The translations under genes and the position numbers were made by a program. This document shows positions 1 to 7,825 of a stretch of DNA of 39,896 bases, one piece after another. The DNA lies in the NCBI GenBank assembly GCA_934630815.1, contig CAKTWI010000020.1:1-39896 (forward strand), written 5' to 3'. The stretch comes from an uncultured Senegalimassilia sp. (GTDB lineage: Bacteria > Actinomycetota > Coriobacteriia > Coriobacteriales > Eggerthellaceae). Below the pieces are notes generated by a model that saw nothing but the letters and a program-made list of their open reading frames with translations, did no database searches and had not been told where the DNA came from. Position 1 is the stretch's first letter, and every line of letters starts with the position of its first letter.

Positions 1-69
1 ACCAAGCAGCTGTTCGGCAGCCCCGTGCAGCAGAAGACGAAAGACTACCTGACAGGAAGGTTCAGCTGA
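1..69 (+). CDS. pstB: Phosphate ABC transporter ATP-binding protein PstB, C-terminal fragment
   Basis: Only the last 22 codons and the TGA stop lie in the window. The reading TKQLFGSPVQQKTKDYLTGR followed by FS matches the conserved PstB carboxy terminus (family pattern: ...LF..P....T.DY..GRFG). PstB is the cytoplasmic ATPase of the high-affinity PstSCAB phosphate importer. Its stop codon overlaps the phoU start by one base (TGATG at 67-71), so the two genes are translationally coupled, as in most pst-phoU operons. The call rests on the C-terminal signature plus phoU next door; the rest of the gene is off the window. Confidence 0.85.
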   Translation, partial: TKQLFGSPVQQKTKDYLTGRFS

Positions 70-749
70 TGAAGACGCGTACTCGTTATATTAGCAAGCT
101 GGAGGAGCTAGGGGCGCTGGTCAATCAGCTGTCCGAGAAGACGGTGCTTGATGTCCGGGCCGCGGGTCGGGCGCTTGCCGGCGACGCCGATGCCGCCGAA
201 AGCGTGATTTCCGGCAGCAAGTCTGCGCGTAGGCTGCGCGAGGCCATCGAGGACGGCTGCCTTGACATCATGCTCATGCAGCAACCGCTGGTGGCCGATG
301 ATCTGCGGGAAGTGACCGGCGCGTTTCGCCTGGTCAGCGACTTGGCGCATATCGACGAGATGACGCGTGACGTTGCGTACCTCTCCCAGCAGCTCACGCC
401 GAAGGCCGTCTCGCACCTGCAGAGCGAGTTCGCCGAGGCCACCGACAAGGTGTCGAACATGGTCTCGCTTGCCACGAAGGCGTTCTCCCAGGCAGATGCC
501 GCGCTTGCCCAGCGCGTGTTCGCTATGGACGACGGGGTGGACGAACTGTACGATCGCTGCGAGCGGGTGGTGGTCGATCTGATCCGCAACGAGACGCAGG
601 GCGCCAGCCATCTGCCGGAGCTGCTCATGGTGGCGAAGTACTTTGAGCGCATGGGCGACGATGCCGAGCGCATCGCAAGCTGGGCCGTTTTCCGCGCAAC
701 GGGCGAGCATACGCTAAACTCTGCGGGTAAGGAAAACGCCGAAGGGTAG
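69..749 (+). CDS. phoU: Phosphate signalling protein PhoU
   Basis: 226 residues, the usual PhoU length. The protein has two PhoU-type three-helix units, about residues 20-105 and 120-205. Metal-site-type acidic clusters are visible in the first unit (VSDLAHIDEMTRDVAYL, about 89-105) and the second (LPELLMVAKYFERMGDDAERI, about 182-202); the E-R-x-G-D-x-A motif is diagnostic. PhoU is a peripheral cytoplasmic protein that links the Pst transporter to the PhoR kinase and dampens Pho regulon signalling when phosphate is plentiful. The ATG overlaps the pstB stop, and a GGAAGG sequence (56-61) sits about 7 bases upstream. The regulators and kinase follow directly, forming a pst-phoU-phoB-phoB-phoR signalling block. 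Confidence 0.95.
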   Translation: MKTRTRYISKLEELGALVNQLSEKTVLDVRAAGRALAGDADAAESVISGSKSARRLREAIEDGCLDIMLMQQPLVADDLREVTGAFRLVSDLAHIDEMTRDVAYLSQQLTPKAVSHLQSEFAEATDKVSNMVSLATKAFSQADAALAQRVFAMDDGVDELYDRCERVVVDLIRNETQGASHLPELLMVAKYFERMGDDAERIASWAVFRATGEHTLNSAGKENAEG

Positions 750-753
750 CGCG

Positions 754-957
754 CCGCGGCAGCGGGGAGCAGGGTTCGCGTCGCGCCCGGCGCTTCGACT
801 GTGGAAGGGGTGCGTGGCAGGTGACTGTCTACTATGTCGGACAGCCCGGTGGGCTGTCCGATCCCCGAGCACCGCGGCAGCGGGGCGCAGGGTTCGCGTC
901 GCGCCCGGCGCTTCGGCTGTGGAAGGGGTGCGTGGCAGGTGACTGTCTACTATGTCG
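754..957 (+). repeat. Direct duplication of the phoB1 start region with a hairpin between copies
   Basis: Two 86-bp direct copies, 754-839 and 872-957, differ at only two positions. Each copy contains GGAAGGGG, GTG and the first six codons of the response regulator. They are 118 bp apart. The 32-bp spacer begins with a near-uninterrupted palindrome, GGACAGCCC-GGT-GGGCTGTCC (839-859, the first base shared with copy 1). The GTG of copy 1 (821) opens a different frame that ends at a TGA after about 47 codons, so only copy 2 (GTG at 939) leads into the regulator. Confidence 0.9.
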
Positions 958-1649
958 AGGATGATGAGAACATCCGTCAGCTGGTGCTGTACGCCTTGAC
1001 GCAGTCGGGCATCCAGGCCGAAGGGCAACCCGATGACACGGCGTTTCGCGCCGCATGCGCCAAAAGCATCCCGGATGTGGTGGTTTTGGACATCATGCTG
1101 CCGGACGTTGATGGCCTGGAAATCCTCAAGCGCATCCGCAGCACGCCCGGCAAGCTCTCCCGCGTGCCCGTTATGATGGTCACGGCTAAAAACTCGGAGC
1201 TGGACATCGTGCGGGCGTTGGATGCCGGGGCCGACGAGTACATCACGAAGCCTTTCGGTATGATGGAGATGGTGAGCCGCGTGCGCGCCATGCTGCGCCG
1301 TGCTCCCGATTGGGGAGGCGGCCGTTGCGAGGACGTTCTGAGCCTGGGCGCCCTTTCCCTGGATTTCCAGGCGCGCGAGCTGCTCGTCGACGGGGCGCCC
1401 GTGGCGCTTACCATGCGCGAATTCGATTTGCTGGCGTATTTGATGCGCCATCCCGGCGTCGTGCTGTCGCGCGAGAAGCTGCTGCAAAACGTGTGGGGCT
1501 GGGATTTCGGCGGCGGCAGCCGCACGGTCGACATGCACGTGCTCACGCTTCGGCAAAAGCTCGGCGAGCATGCCGATGCCGTGGAGACGGTGCGTGGGGT
1601 CGGTTATCGCTTGGCGGGCCCGCGTCCAGACGATTCGGTTGTGGAATAA
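939..1649 (+). CDS. phoB: PhoB-like response regulator (first of two)
   Basis: 236 residues from GTG 939; GGAAGGGG lies at 921-928. A frame-open ATG at 834 would add 35 residues encoded by the duplicated leader (rich in Arg/Gly, with no family match), so I reject it. The receiver domain spans about residues 3-115 with the acidic pocket EDD, phosphoacceptor Asp in VVLDIMLPD, conserved Thr in VTAKN and Lys in ITKPFG. An OmpR/PhoB winged-helix domain follows (about 135-232), with MREFDLLAYL, the RTVDMHVLTLRQKL recognition helix and the terminal VRGVGYRL. It should bind DNA when phosphorylated by the adjacent kinase. It resembles the next gene closely, so the pair probably arose by duplication. 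Phosphate specificity is inferred from the pst-phoU neighbours. Confidence 0.85.
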   Translation: MTVYYVEDDENIRQLVLYALTQSGIQAEGQPDDTAFRAACAKSIPDVVVLDIMLPDVDGLEILKRIRSTPGKLSRVPVMMVTAKNSELDIVRALDAGADEYITKPFGMMEMVSRVRAMLRRAPDWGGGRCEDVLSLGALSLDFQARELLVDGAPVALTMREFDLLAYLMRHPGVVLSREKLLQNVWGWDFGGGSRTVDMHVLTLRQKLGEHADAVETVRGVGYRLAGPRPDDSVVE

Positions 1650-1661
1650 CGAGGTGCAAGC

Positions 1662-2354
1662 ATGATCTACTACTTGGAAGACGACACGAATATCCGCGAT
1701 TTGACGGTGTACGCGCTCAAGCAGGCGGGCCTTGAGGCAGCGGGCTTCGCCCATGCCGGCGACTTCTTCGATGCTTGCCGAGAATCGCTTCCCGATCTGG
1801 TGTTGCTCGACATCATGTTACCCGAGATCGACGGACTCGAGGTTCTCCGCCGCCTGCGCGAGGACCCGGCCACCAAGTTCCTTCCCGTCATGATGCTCAC
1901 GGCGAAAGGCACCGAGTTCGACAAGGTCAGCGGCCTTGATGCGGGCGCCGACGATTACCTGGCCAAACCCTTCGGCATGATGGAGCTGGTCAGCCGCGTG
2001 AACGCGCTCTTGCGCCGCGCCGCGGCGCCTACCGCGCCCTCCGGCGATGTGCTGGAGTGCGGGCCCATCGAGCTGCGCGTGCTCGAGCACACCGTTTCCG
2101 CAGGCGGCGTCCCCGTTGAGCTCACGCTCAAGGAGTTCGACCTGCTGCGCGCGCTGCTTCGCAACGTCGGGCGCGTGCTGTCGCGCGGTCAGCTGCTCGA
2201 GGACGTATGGGGCATGACGTTCGTGGGCGAGACGCGCACCGTCGACGTGCACATCCAAACGCTGCGCCAGAAGCTTTCCGCCGCATGTCCGGGCGCCGAT
2301 GCCTGCATCAAAACCGTGCGCGGCGTGGGTTACAGCATCAGACAGCCGGAATAG
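1662..2354 (+). CDS. phoB: PhoB-like response regulator (second of two)
   Basis: 230 residues; ATG preceded by GAGGTG, 12 bases after the first regulator. The receiver domain (about 1-115) keeps all active-site residues: EDD, phosphoacceptor Asp in LLDIMLPE, Thr in LTAKG and Lys in LAKPFG. The winged-helix DNA-binding domain (about 130-228) has LKEFDLLRALL, the RTVDVHIQTLRQKL recognition helix and VRGVGYSI at the end. The receiver domains of the two regulators are more alike (IMLP, PFGMME segments identical) than the linkers. Neither copy is degraded, so both could be phosphorylated. The kinase gene starts 12 bases downstream, so all three are one transcription unit. Confidence 0.9.
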   Translation: MIYYLEDDTNIRDLTVYALKQAGLEAAGFAHAGDFFDACRESLPDLVLLDIMLPEIDGLEVLRRLREDPATKFLPVMMLTAKGTEFDKVSGLDAGADDYLAKPFGMMELVSRVNALLRRAAAPTAPSGDVLECGPIELRVLEHTVSAGGVPVELTLKEFDLLRALLRNVGRVLSRGQLLEDVWGMTFVGETRTVDVHIQTLRQKLSAACPGADACIKTVRGVGYSIRQPE

Positions 2355-2365
2355 AGGTTTGCCGC

Positions 2366-3799
2366 ATGAGCCCTTCGCCCGATCACGTTAAAAGCCTTGC
2401 CGGCCGCATCTTCACCACCGTTTTGGCGTTTTCCCTGGGAATCCTTTTGGCCTTTTCCGCGGTGATGGTCAGCATCTTCTATTACTCCTACGAGCATGAT
2501 GCCGAGCAGGCCCTGGTCCAGGAGGCCAGCCGGGCGGCAACAGCCCTTGACGAGGCTCCGGCCGCTGATGTGACCACCATCTTGTCCCAGCAGTTCAGCG
2601 GTATCACCCGCTACACGCTTATCAGCGAAAACGGCCTGGTGCTCTACGATAGCCAGGCAGACGCCGGTCAGATGGATAACCACGCCTCCCGTCCCGAGGT
2701 CAGCAAGGCCGCGCGCACGGGCGAGGCGGTGAGCATGCGCTATTCGGAAACTTTGGGCACCGATACGGTGTATGCCGCTGAGAAGCTCTCCGATGGGCGC
2801 ATCGTCCGCCTGTCTGAAACCCGTCATTCCCTGTTCGCCTTTTTGGGCGAGATGCTCGTGCCCACGCTGTTCGCGCTCGTGGTCGTCGCCGGCTTGGTGT
2901 TCTTGTTGTCCCGGCTGCTCACGCGCCACATCATGAAGCCTATCGACGCCCTTGACATGGCGGAGCCTTTGGAAAACGACATCTACGGGGAAATGGTGCC
3001 CCTTCTTCAGCGCATCGACGATCAGCAGACGCAGCTCAAGAAGCAGAACAAGGAGCTTGCCGAAGCCGAAAGCATGCGCCGCGATTTCTCCAGCAACGTC
3101 AGCCACGAGATGAAGACGCCGCTGCAGGTGATATCGGGCTATGCCGAGCTTATGAAGAACGATATGGTGCTGCCTGAGGACCGGCAGAAGTTCGCCGGCC
3201 TTATCTACGACGAGGCGCAGGCGATGCGCGGCCTTATCAACGACGTGCTCACGCTTTCGAAGCTCGACGAGAGCGCGTTCGCGCGCGAGGAGCGGCCCAT
3301 TGACGTGACGTCCGTTGCCCGACGGATGGCAGGACGCTTGGAGTCGTTCGCCGCCGACGAGGGCGTATCCATCTCCGTGAAGGGCGGGTCCGCCTACATC
3401 AACGGTAGCGAGACGCTTGCCGAGGAGATGCTGTACAACCTTATAGAGAACGCGGTGCGCTACAACCATGCCGGCGGAAGCGTGTCGGTGCGCGTGTCGC
3501 AGGGCGCTGCATCCGAGGAGGTTTTGGAGGCGCTTCGCGCGGCAGGGGCGGAGCCGGACCCCGAATCGGTGGTCACGGTGCGCGTGAGCGATACCGGGGC
3601 GGGCATTCCCGAGGAGATGCGCGAAAAGGTGTTCGAGCGGTTCTTCCGTCTGGATAAAAGCCGTTCGAAGGAAACAGGCGGCACGGGCCTGGGGCTTGCC
3701 ATCGTCAAGCATGCGGTGCAATACCACCACGGCACGATTTGCGTGGAAGGGGCGCAAGGCGAGGGCACCACGTTCGTGCTCAGGCTGCCTGCGGCATAG
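2366..3799 (+). CDS. phoR: PhoR-like sensor histidine kinase
   Basis: 477 residues from ATG 2366, with GAGG (2354-2357) about 8 bases upstream; a longer open frame from 2207 runs inside the previous gene and is not used. Transmembrane helix 1 is about residues 15-40; an extracytoplasmic sensor of about 125 residues follows; helix 2 is about 165-190. A linker coiled coil (QQTQLKKQNKELAEAESMRRD) leads to the HisKA motif FSSNVSHEMKTPLQ with the phosphoacceptor His, then an ATPase domain with N box NLIENAVRYN, G1 DTGAGIP, F box FERFFR and G2 GGTGLGLAIV. No clear PAS domain is seen. The gene closes the pst-phoU-phoB-phoB operon and probably phosphorylates both regulators. Its role as phosphate kinase is inferred from context. 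Confidence 0.85.
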   Translation: MSPSPDHVKSLAGRIFTTVLAFSLGILLAFSAVMVSIFYYSYEHDAEQALVQEASRAATALDEAPAADVTTILSQQFSGITRYTLISENGLVLYDSQADAGQMDNHASRPEVSKAARTGEAVSMRYSETLGTDTVYAAEKLSDGRIVRLSETRHSLFAFLGEMLVPTLFALVVVAGLVFLLSRLLTRHIMKPIDALDMAEPLENDIYGEMVPLLQRIDDQQTQLKKQNKELAEAESMRRDFSSNVSHEMKTPLQVISGYAELMKNDMVLPEDRQKFAGLIYDEAQAMRGLINDVLTLSKLDESAFAREERPIDVTSVARRMAGRLESFAADEGVSISVKGGSAYINGSETLAEEMLYNLIENAVRYNHAGGSVSVRVSQGAASEEVLEALRAAGAEPDPESVVTVRVSDTGAGIPEEMREKVFERFFRLDKSRSKETGGTGLGLAIVKHAVQYHHGTICVEGAQGEGTTFVLRLPAA

Positions 3800-3856
3800 C
3801 TGCTTTCCGCAAGATGGTTGCGGGTGCGATGGCGGGGCGGGCCGGATTCGGGCATG

Positions 3857-4031
3857 AAAAAAGTCCCACCCCCGGCCGGAAGGATGAACCCACCTCAACA
3901 AGGTGGGTGCTCGCAGCTTGCTTCCCGGCTTTCGTGCCAACGGGCGCGAATCTCCGTTTCACTTGCTATCTTGAGCTCCCTCGGAAATAGCATCGGTCCA
4001 TCGCAAAAAGTACGGCGACAAGGGTGGAACC
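3857..4031 (-). ncRNA. ssrS: Probable 6S RNA (RNA polymerase-binding regulatory RNA)
   Basis: Read on the minus strand, a 168-nt segment is closed by a 9-bp terminal stem, GUUCCACCC (4030-4022) with GGGUGGGAC (3871-3863), followed directly by six U residues (3862-3857). Inside come a short GCCG/CGGC stem, a large open region, a long apical arm, and on the 3' side a small hairpin ACCCACC-UUGUUGA-GGUGGGU (3907-3887). That layout matches 6S RNA, where a hairpin sits in the 3' strand of the central bubble and a closing stem serves in termination. A promoter lies just upstream. 6S genes often neighbour rarA/yrvM-type genes in Gram-positives, and rarA is divergent here. A covariance-model search (Rfam RF00013) would settle it. 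Confidence 0.72.
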
Positions 4032-4039
4032 TGATATCG

Positions 4040-4067
4040 AGTATATGGGACCTCAAGGCAAAGTAAA
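4040..4067 (-). promoter_or_regulatory. Promoter of the probable 6S RNA
   Basis: On the minus strand, -35 TTTACT (4067-4062), a 16-base spacer and -10 TATACT (4045-4040). The predicted start falls near 4033-4031, exactly where the closing stem of the RNA begins. Confidence 0.6.
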
Positions 4068-4143
4068 GTCTTGACAGAATCGGTAAAGCAGGTGTAGGCA
4101 AGCCGTTGCTTTTCGAGCTGAACGAGACGTCCTGTTATTACTC

Positions 4144-4172
4144 TGGGCAAACAAACGTTCGCGTGCTATCAT
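4144..4172 (+). promoter_or_regulatory. Probable rarA promoter with extended -10
   Basis: TGGGCA (4144-4149), 17-base spacer, TATCAT (4167-4172) preceded by TGC. The predicted start near 4179 leaves a 5' leader of about 23 bases before the rarA ATG. A TTGACA at 4071-4076 has no good partner -10 and was not preferred. Confidence 0.5.
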
Positions 4173-4201
4173 GGTTTGCCAATCAACAGGCAGGGGTGGT
4201 C

Positions 4202-5689
4202 ATGGACACGCTATTCACGGCAATGGAGAACGAACGCAAGCAGCAGGTGGCGCCGCTGGCGGTGCGTATGCGCCCGCGAACGCTGGAAGACGTGGTGGGG
4301 CAGCAGGATGCCGTGGGCCCGGGTAGCTGGCTGCGCGCGGCCATCGAGCAGGATAACGTCAGCTCGGTCATCCTCTACGGCCCGGCGGGAACCGGCAAAA
4401 CCTCCATCGCGCACGTCATCGCCGAATCCACGAAGGCCACGTTCGTGGAGGTGTCCGCCATCGGCGGCACCGTATCCGACCTGCGCCGGGAAATCGACGC
4501 CGCCGAAAAGCGCTTGGCGCTCAACGGCTCGCGTACCATCCTATTCGTGGACGAGATTCATCGATTCAACCGCAGCCAGCAGGACGCGCTTCTCCATGCG
4601 GTGGAAAACCGCACCGTGGTGCTGGTGGGCGCTACCACCGAGAACCCTTTTTTCGAAGTGAATTCCGCGCTGATCAGCCGTTCGCGCGTAGTCGGCCTTA
4701 AGGGGCTCTCGGATGGCGACGTGGCGCAGCTGGTCGACCGGGCCGTTGCCGACCCTCGTGGGCTTGATGGGCTGTACAAGCTCGACCCGGCTGCCCGCAG
4801 CGCCATCGTGCTCTTGGCGGGCGGCGACGGCCGCGCATCGCTTACCACCCTCGAGCTTGCGGCGGGCATGCAGCAGCCCGGCACGCGCGAGAACCCTGCC
4901 GTTATCACGAAGGCGCAGGTGGAAAGCGCTACGCCGCACCGCGCATTGCCGTATGACAAGAACAAGGATATGCACTACGACATCATATCCGCCTTCATCA
5001 AGTCCATGCGCGGTTCCGATCCCGATGCGGCGCTGTATTGGCTTGCCCGTATGATCGATGGGGGAGAGGACCCCAAGTATATCGCTCGCCGTATGCTCAT
5101 CCACGCGTCCGAGGACGTAGGCAACGCCGATCCCCAGGCATTGCTGGTGGCCGCGGCCGCGTTCAAATCGGCGGAGGTCATCGGGTATCCCGAATGCCGC
5201 ATCAACTTGGCGCAGGCGGCAACCTATATCGCTCTTGCGCCGAAAAGCAACGCGTGCGAGGCGGGCATCGATGCTGCCTTGGCGGAAGTGCGAAACGGGC
5301 CTAAGCGCGATGTCCCCGACTATCTCCGCGATAGGCACCGTCCCGGCTCCGAGCGTTACGGTGCGTACAAATATCCGCACGATTATCCTGCAGGCTGGGT
5401 TGATCAACGCTACCTGCCCGAAGGGCTTGAGCGCGGCTGCTTCTATCATCCCTCCGAGCGCGGTTGGGAGGCTTACCGGGTGGATGCCGCGGCGCGCGAT
5501 CGGGCGCAGGCCATGCATGCGGCGGCTCGAGATAGGGCGCAGGCTGCCCATGCGACGGCAGGGGGCCATCATGGGGCTGGGTTGCCGAAGGGTAAGCCGG
5601 TCGATGTCGAGGCGCACGGTTCGCGCAGCGGGTCGAAGAAGCCGGGCGCGCGGGATGCTTCCGAAGACGAGGAAACGGGTGCCCGTTAG
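4202..5689 (+). CDS. rarA: Replication-associated recombination protein RarA (MgsA family AAA+ ATPase)
   Basis: 495 residues from ATG 4202 (AGGGG about 7 bases upstream, promoter just before); the open frame extends to 4106 but that part overlaps the promoter. AAA+ features: Walker A GPAGTGKTS (about 60-68), Walker B ILFVDEIHRF (about 113-122), sensor 1 in GATTENP, then the RarA/MgsA oligomerisation domain with the conserved segment HYDIISAFIKSMRGSDPDAALYWLARM (split here only by description). The core ends near residue 430. The last 65 residues are a family-atypical Ala/Arg/His-rich tail with a near-perfect 11-residue repeat (AARDRAQAMHA, AARDRAQAAHA). RarA acts on stalled replication forks in the cytoplasm. 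It seems monocistronic or weakly linked to the next gene, 164 bases on. Confidence 0.93.
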   Translation: MDTLFTAMENERKQQVAPLAVRMRPRTLEDVVGQQDAVGPGSWLRAAIEQDNVSSVILYGPAGTGKTSIAHVIAESTKATFVEVSAIGGTVSDLRREIDAAEKRLALNGSRTILFVDEIHRFNRSQQDALLHAVENRTVVLVGATTENPFFEVNSALISRSRVVGLKGLSDGDVAQLVDRAVADPRGLDGLYKLDPAARSAIVLLAGGDGRASLTTLELAAGMQQPGTRENPAVITKAQVESATPHRALPYDKNKDMHYDIISAFIKSMRGSDPDAALYWLARMIDGGEDPKYIARRMLIHASEDVGNADPQALLVAAAAFKSAEVIGYPECRINLAQAATYIALAPKSNACEAGIDAALAEVRNGPKRDVPDYLRDRHRPGSERYGAYKYPHDYPAGWVDQRYLPEGLERGCFYHPSERGWEAYRVDAAARDRAQAMHAAARDRAQAAHATAGGHHGAGLPKGKPVDVEAHGSRSGSKKPGARDASEDEETGAR

Positions 5690-5809
5690 GCGTTTCTTCT
5701 TAAGGAGCGAAAGGCAAAACCCCACGTCTTTTCGAAGGTAACCGCACTGCAACCGCTATGAACGGCGGGTGTAAACGCATGCGTCGGCGAGGTAGAATCC
5801 AAGACCGCA

Positions 5810-5818
5810 TGCTATAGT
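5810..5818 (+). promoter_or_regulatory. Extended -10 element upstream of the DUF948 gene
   Basis: TGC-TATAGT at 5810-5818, 35 bases before the GTG start. No convincing -35 hexamer is present; an extended -10 can partly compensate. Similar TGn-TAnnnT elements occur before several other genes in the window. Confidence 0.4.
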
Positions 5819-5853
5819 TGGCGGCGTATATGGATATATGAAGGAGGCGTCTG

Positions 5854-6486
5854 GTGGATTTCGGCGAAATTATGGGCGTGGTTTTGCCTATCGTGTACGT
5901 GGTGCTCGGCGTGGCTTTGGTGTGGTTCGTGATCGAGCTTGTGATCACCGTGCGCAAAACGCGCACCACGGTCGACAAGATGAAGGAGCAGCTCGACCCG
6001 ACGCTTGAAAGCGTGCAGCGCATCACGAAATCGCTTGAGCCCGCTATGGACAAGGTCGATCCGCTCGTCGATCGCGTGTCCTTGACCGTGGATGCGGCGA
6101 ATCTCGAGATCATGCGCCTCGACCAGATCTTGGAGGATGTCAGCGACATCACCGACTCCGCTTCCAATGCGGTGGGCGCGGTCGAGGCAGCCACGAACGC
6201 CCCCATGGAGATCATGAACAACGTCACCTCCAAGGTTCGCGAGAAGCTCAAGTCCAAGCATGCCAGCGATGAATCGGTCGCCCTTGGCGAGGCGAAGGCG
6301 AAAGCCCAAGCCGCCGCATTGGCGGGCGTGCCGGACGAAGGCGATGATGCTCAGGATGGTGCCCCCTCCAAGGTCCAGACGAACGACGACGATGCGCCCC
6401 AGCAGGTCCAGTCCGATGACCAGCCTGAGCAGCCTGCGTACTTCACGTATGCTCCCCAGGCGAATGATTCCTCCCAGGAGCGCTAG
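5854..6486 (+). CDS. DUF948 family membrane-anchored protein
   Basis: 210 residues from GTG 5854, set by a strong AAGGAGG (5841-5847) 6 bases upstream. One N-terminal transmembrane helix (about residues 8-32, rich in Val/Leu) is followed by an amphipathic helical region (about 35-125) with heptad-like VxxVxxxLxPxLExVQ spacing, typical of DUF948 (YtxG-like). A disordered acidic Gln/Asp/Ala-rich tail fills residues 135-210. DUF948 proteins are small bitopic proteins of unknown molecular function, in some Firmicutes linked to general stress. The permease gene starts 12 bases downstream, so they are co-transcribed and may work together at the membrane. Function is not assigned. Confidence 0.8.
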   Translation: MDFGEIMGVVLPIVYVVLGVALVWFVIELVITVRKTRTTVDKMKEQLDPTLESVQRITKSLEPAMDKVDPLVDRVSLTVDAANLEIMRLDQILEDVSDITDSASNAVGAVEAATNAPMEIMNNVTSKVREKLKSKHASDESVALGEAKAKAQAAALAGVPDEGDDAQDGAPSKVQTNDDDAPQQVQSDDQPEQPAYFTYAPQANDSSQER

Positions 6487-6498
6487 GAGCTGGTATCC

Positions 6499-7776
6499 AT
6501 GGCCACCAATCCCGATGTCGCGATGGAGAAGGCCCGCCGACGGTTCCTCGTAGTGTGGACGGCGGTGGGCGCCATCCTGCTCACAGGCGCAGCGGTCTAC
6601 CTCATCAACATCCTCAGCGTCCCGATCGGCATCCTGCTTTGGACGCTGGTTATCGTGTTCTGCTTGCGCGGCACGGTGAACAAGCTGGAATCCAAGGGAG
6701 TGCCGCGCGCAGCGGGAACGGGCATCGCCTATCTGCTCATGTTCGCCGTGCTGGCGATCGTCAGCTTCCTTATGCTCTCCCCGGCGTTCGGCTTCGGCGA
6801 GCAGTTCTCCGATCTGGTCCAGAGCATCCCCGGCTACATCAACGACTTCATGGGCTGGGCCAACGGCGTGTACGCTCGCTATTCCGACGTGTTCCAGAAC
6901 AACACCGTGCAAACGTATATGAACGAGGCCTTGTCCTCTATGGGCTCGGCGGCGTCCGATGTGGCGCGTCAGAGCGCCACGGGCGTGGTCGCCATCGGCG
7001 CCGGCGTGGTGAACACGGGTATAGCGATCGGCTTTGCCCTGGTCATAGCGTTTTGGATTCTCATTGAGCTTCCTGCGCTCGGTCGCGAGACCATGCGGTT
7101 GGCGGGTCCGTCCCGTCGTGAGACCATGGATATGCTGCACGTCACGTTCACGCGCGTCATGGGCGGCTATATCAAGGGCACGCTCATCCAGTGCGGCGTC
7201 ATCGGGGTGGCGTGTGGCGTGCTGTTCGCTATCTCGGGCATTCCCAATTACGCCGCGCTCGGCATCATCGCCGGCATTTTGAACATCATCCCCATCGTGG
7301 GCCCGTGGCTTGGCGGAGCGCTGGCGGCGCTTGTGGGCGTGTTCGTCAGCCCGTGGATTGCGTTGGTGGCGCTTGTGGGCACCATCATCATCCAGCAAGC
7401 GGTGTATACGTTCATATCCCCGAAAATCATGGCATCATCGGTGGACATCCATCCGGCGCTCACCCTTATCGCCTTGGTTGCGGGAAGCGCGATCGGCGGG
7501 GCCATGAGCGGATTCACCGGCTCGCTTGTGGGCATGCTGGCCTCTATTCCCGCCGTGGCGGTTATGAAGTCCGTTTTCGTGTATTATTTCGAGAAGCAAA
7601 CCGGGCGCCAGCTGGTTGCCGAGGACGGTGTGTTCTTCCAAGGCACGCCTCGATCCGACGGATCGCTCGACCCCATCGCCGATGCAACGTCCCCTCATCC
7701 GGACGCTTCGACGGGCTTCTCCCTTCCGAAGGTGGGCCGCGGCAAAGAGCAACGTCGCGACGGCGATCGGCAATAG
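6499..7776 (+). CDS. AI-2E family transporter (PerM/YdiK-type permease)
   Basis: 425 residues with about eight hydrophobic segments. An N-terminal pair (about 18-60) is followed by helices near 75-95, then an amphipathic region of about 70 residues, helices near 165-195, and a C-terminal bundle (about 235-360). Family motifs include GYIKGTLIQCGVIGVACG, the conserved ILNIIPIVGPWLGG segment and QQAVYTFISPKIM. Despite the family name (from TqsA, an autoinducer-2 exporter), most members transport other or unknown substrates, including Na+/H+ exchange in some. The C-terminal 60 residues are hydrophilic and probably cytoplasmic. TAGGAGC lies 10 bases before the ATG. Substrate cannot be inferred. 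Confidence 0.85.
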   Translation: MATNPDVAMEKARRRFLVVWTAVGAILLTGAAVYLINILSVPIGILLWTLVIVFCLRGTVNKLESKGVPRAAGTGIAYLLMFAVLAIVSFLMLSPAFGFGEQFSDLVQSIPGYINDFMGWANGVYARYSDVFQNNTVQTYMNEALSSMGSAASDVARQSATGVVAIGAGVVNTGIAIGFALVIAFWILIELPALGRETMRLAGPSRRETMDMLHVTFTRVMGGYIKGTLIQCGVIGVACGVLFAISGIPNYAALGIIAGILNIIPIVGPWLGGALAALVGVFVSPWIALVALVGTIIIQQAVYTFISPKIMASSVDIHPALTLIALVAGSAIGGAMSGFTGSLVGMLASIPAVAVMKSVFVYYFEKQTGRQLVAEDGVFFQGTPRSDGSLDPIADATSPHPDASTGFSLPKVGRGKEQRRDGDRQ

Positions 7777-7825
7777 GGCGCACGCGCGCCGATTTAAGGC
7801 AAGGCATAGTTAGAAAGACAGGCAC

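Noticed and set aside
834..938. Extended start of the first response regulator at ATG 834.
   Set aside because: The added 35 residues come from the duplicated leader, match no family sequence, and the GTG at 939 has its own binding site and yields the standard receiver start.
2207..2365. Start of the sensor kinase 53 codons upstream.
   Set aside because: The region is the end of the second regulator in another frame; ATG 2366 has a binding site and leads directly into the first membrane helix.
4021..4031. AGGGTGGAACC on the plus strand resembles the T-box core sequence.
   Set aside because: There is no specifier stem, no downstream terminator pair and no synthetase or amino acid gene after it; the bases are explained as one arm of the minus-strand 6S closing stem.
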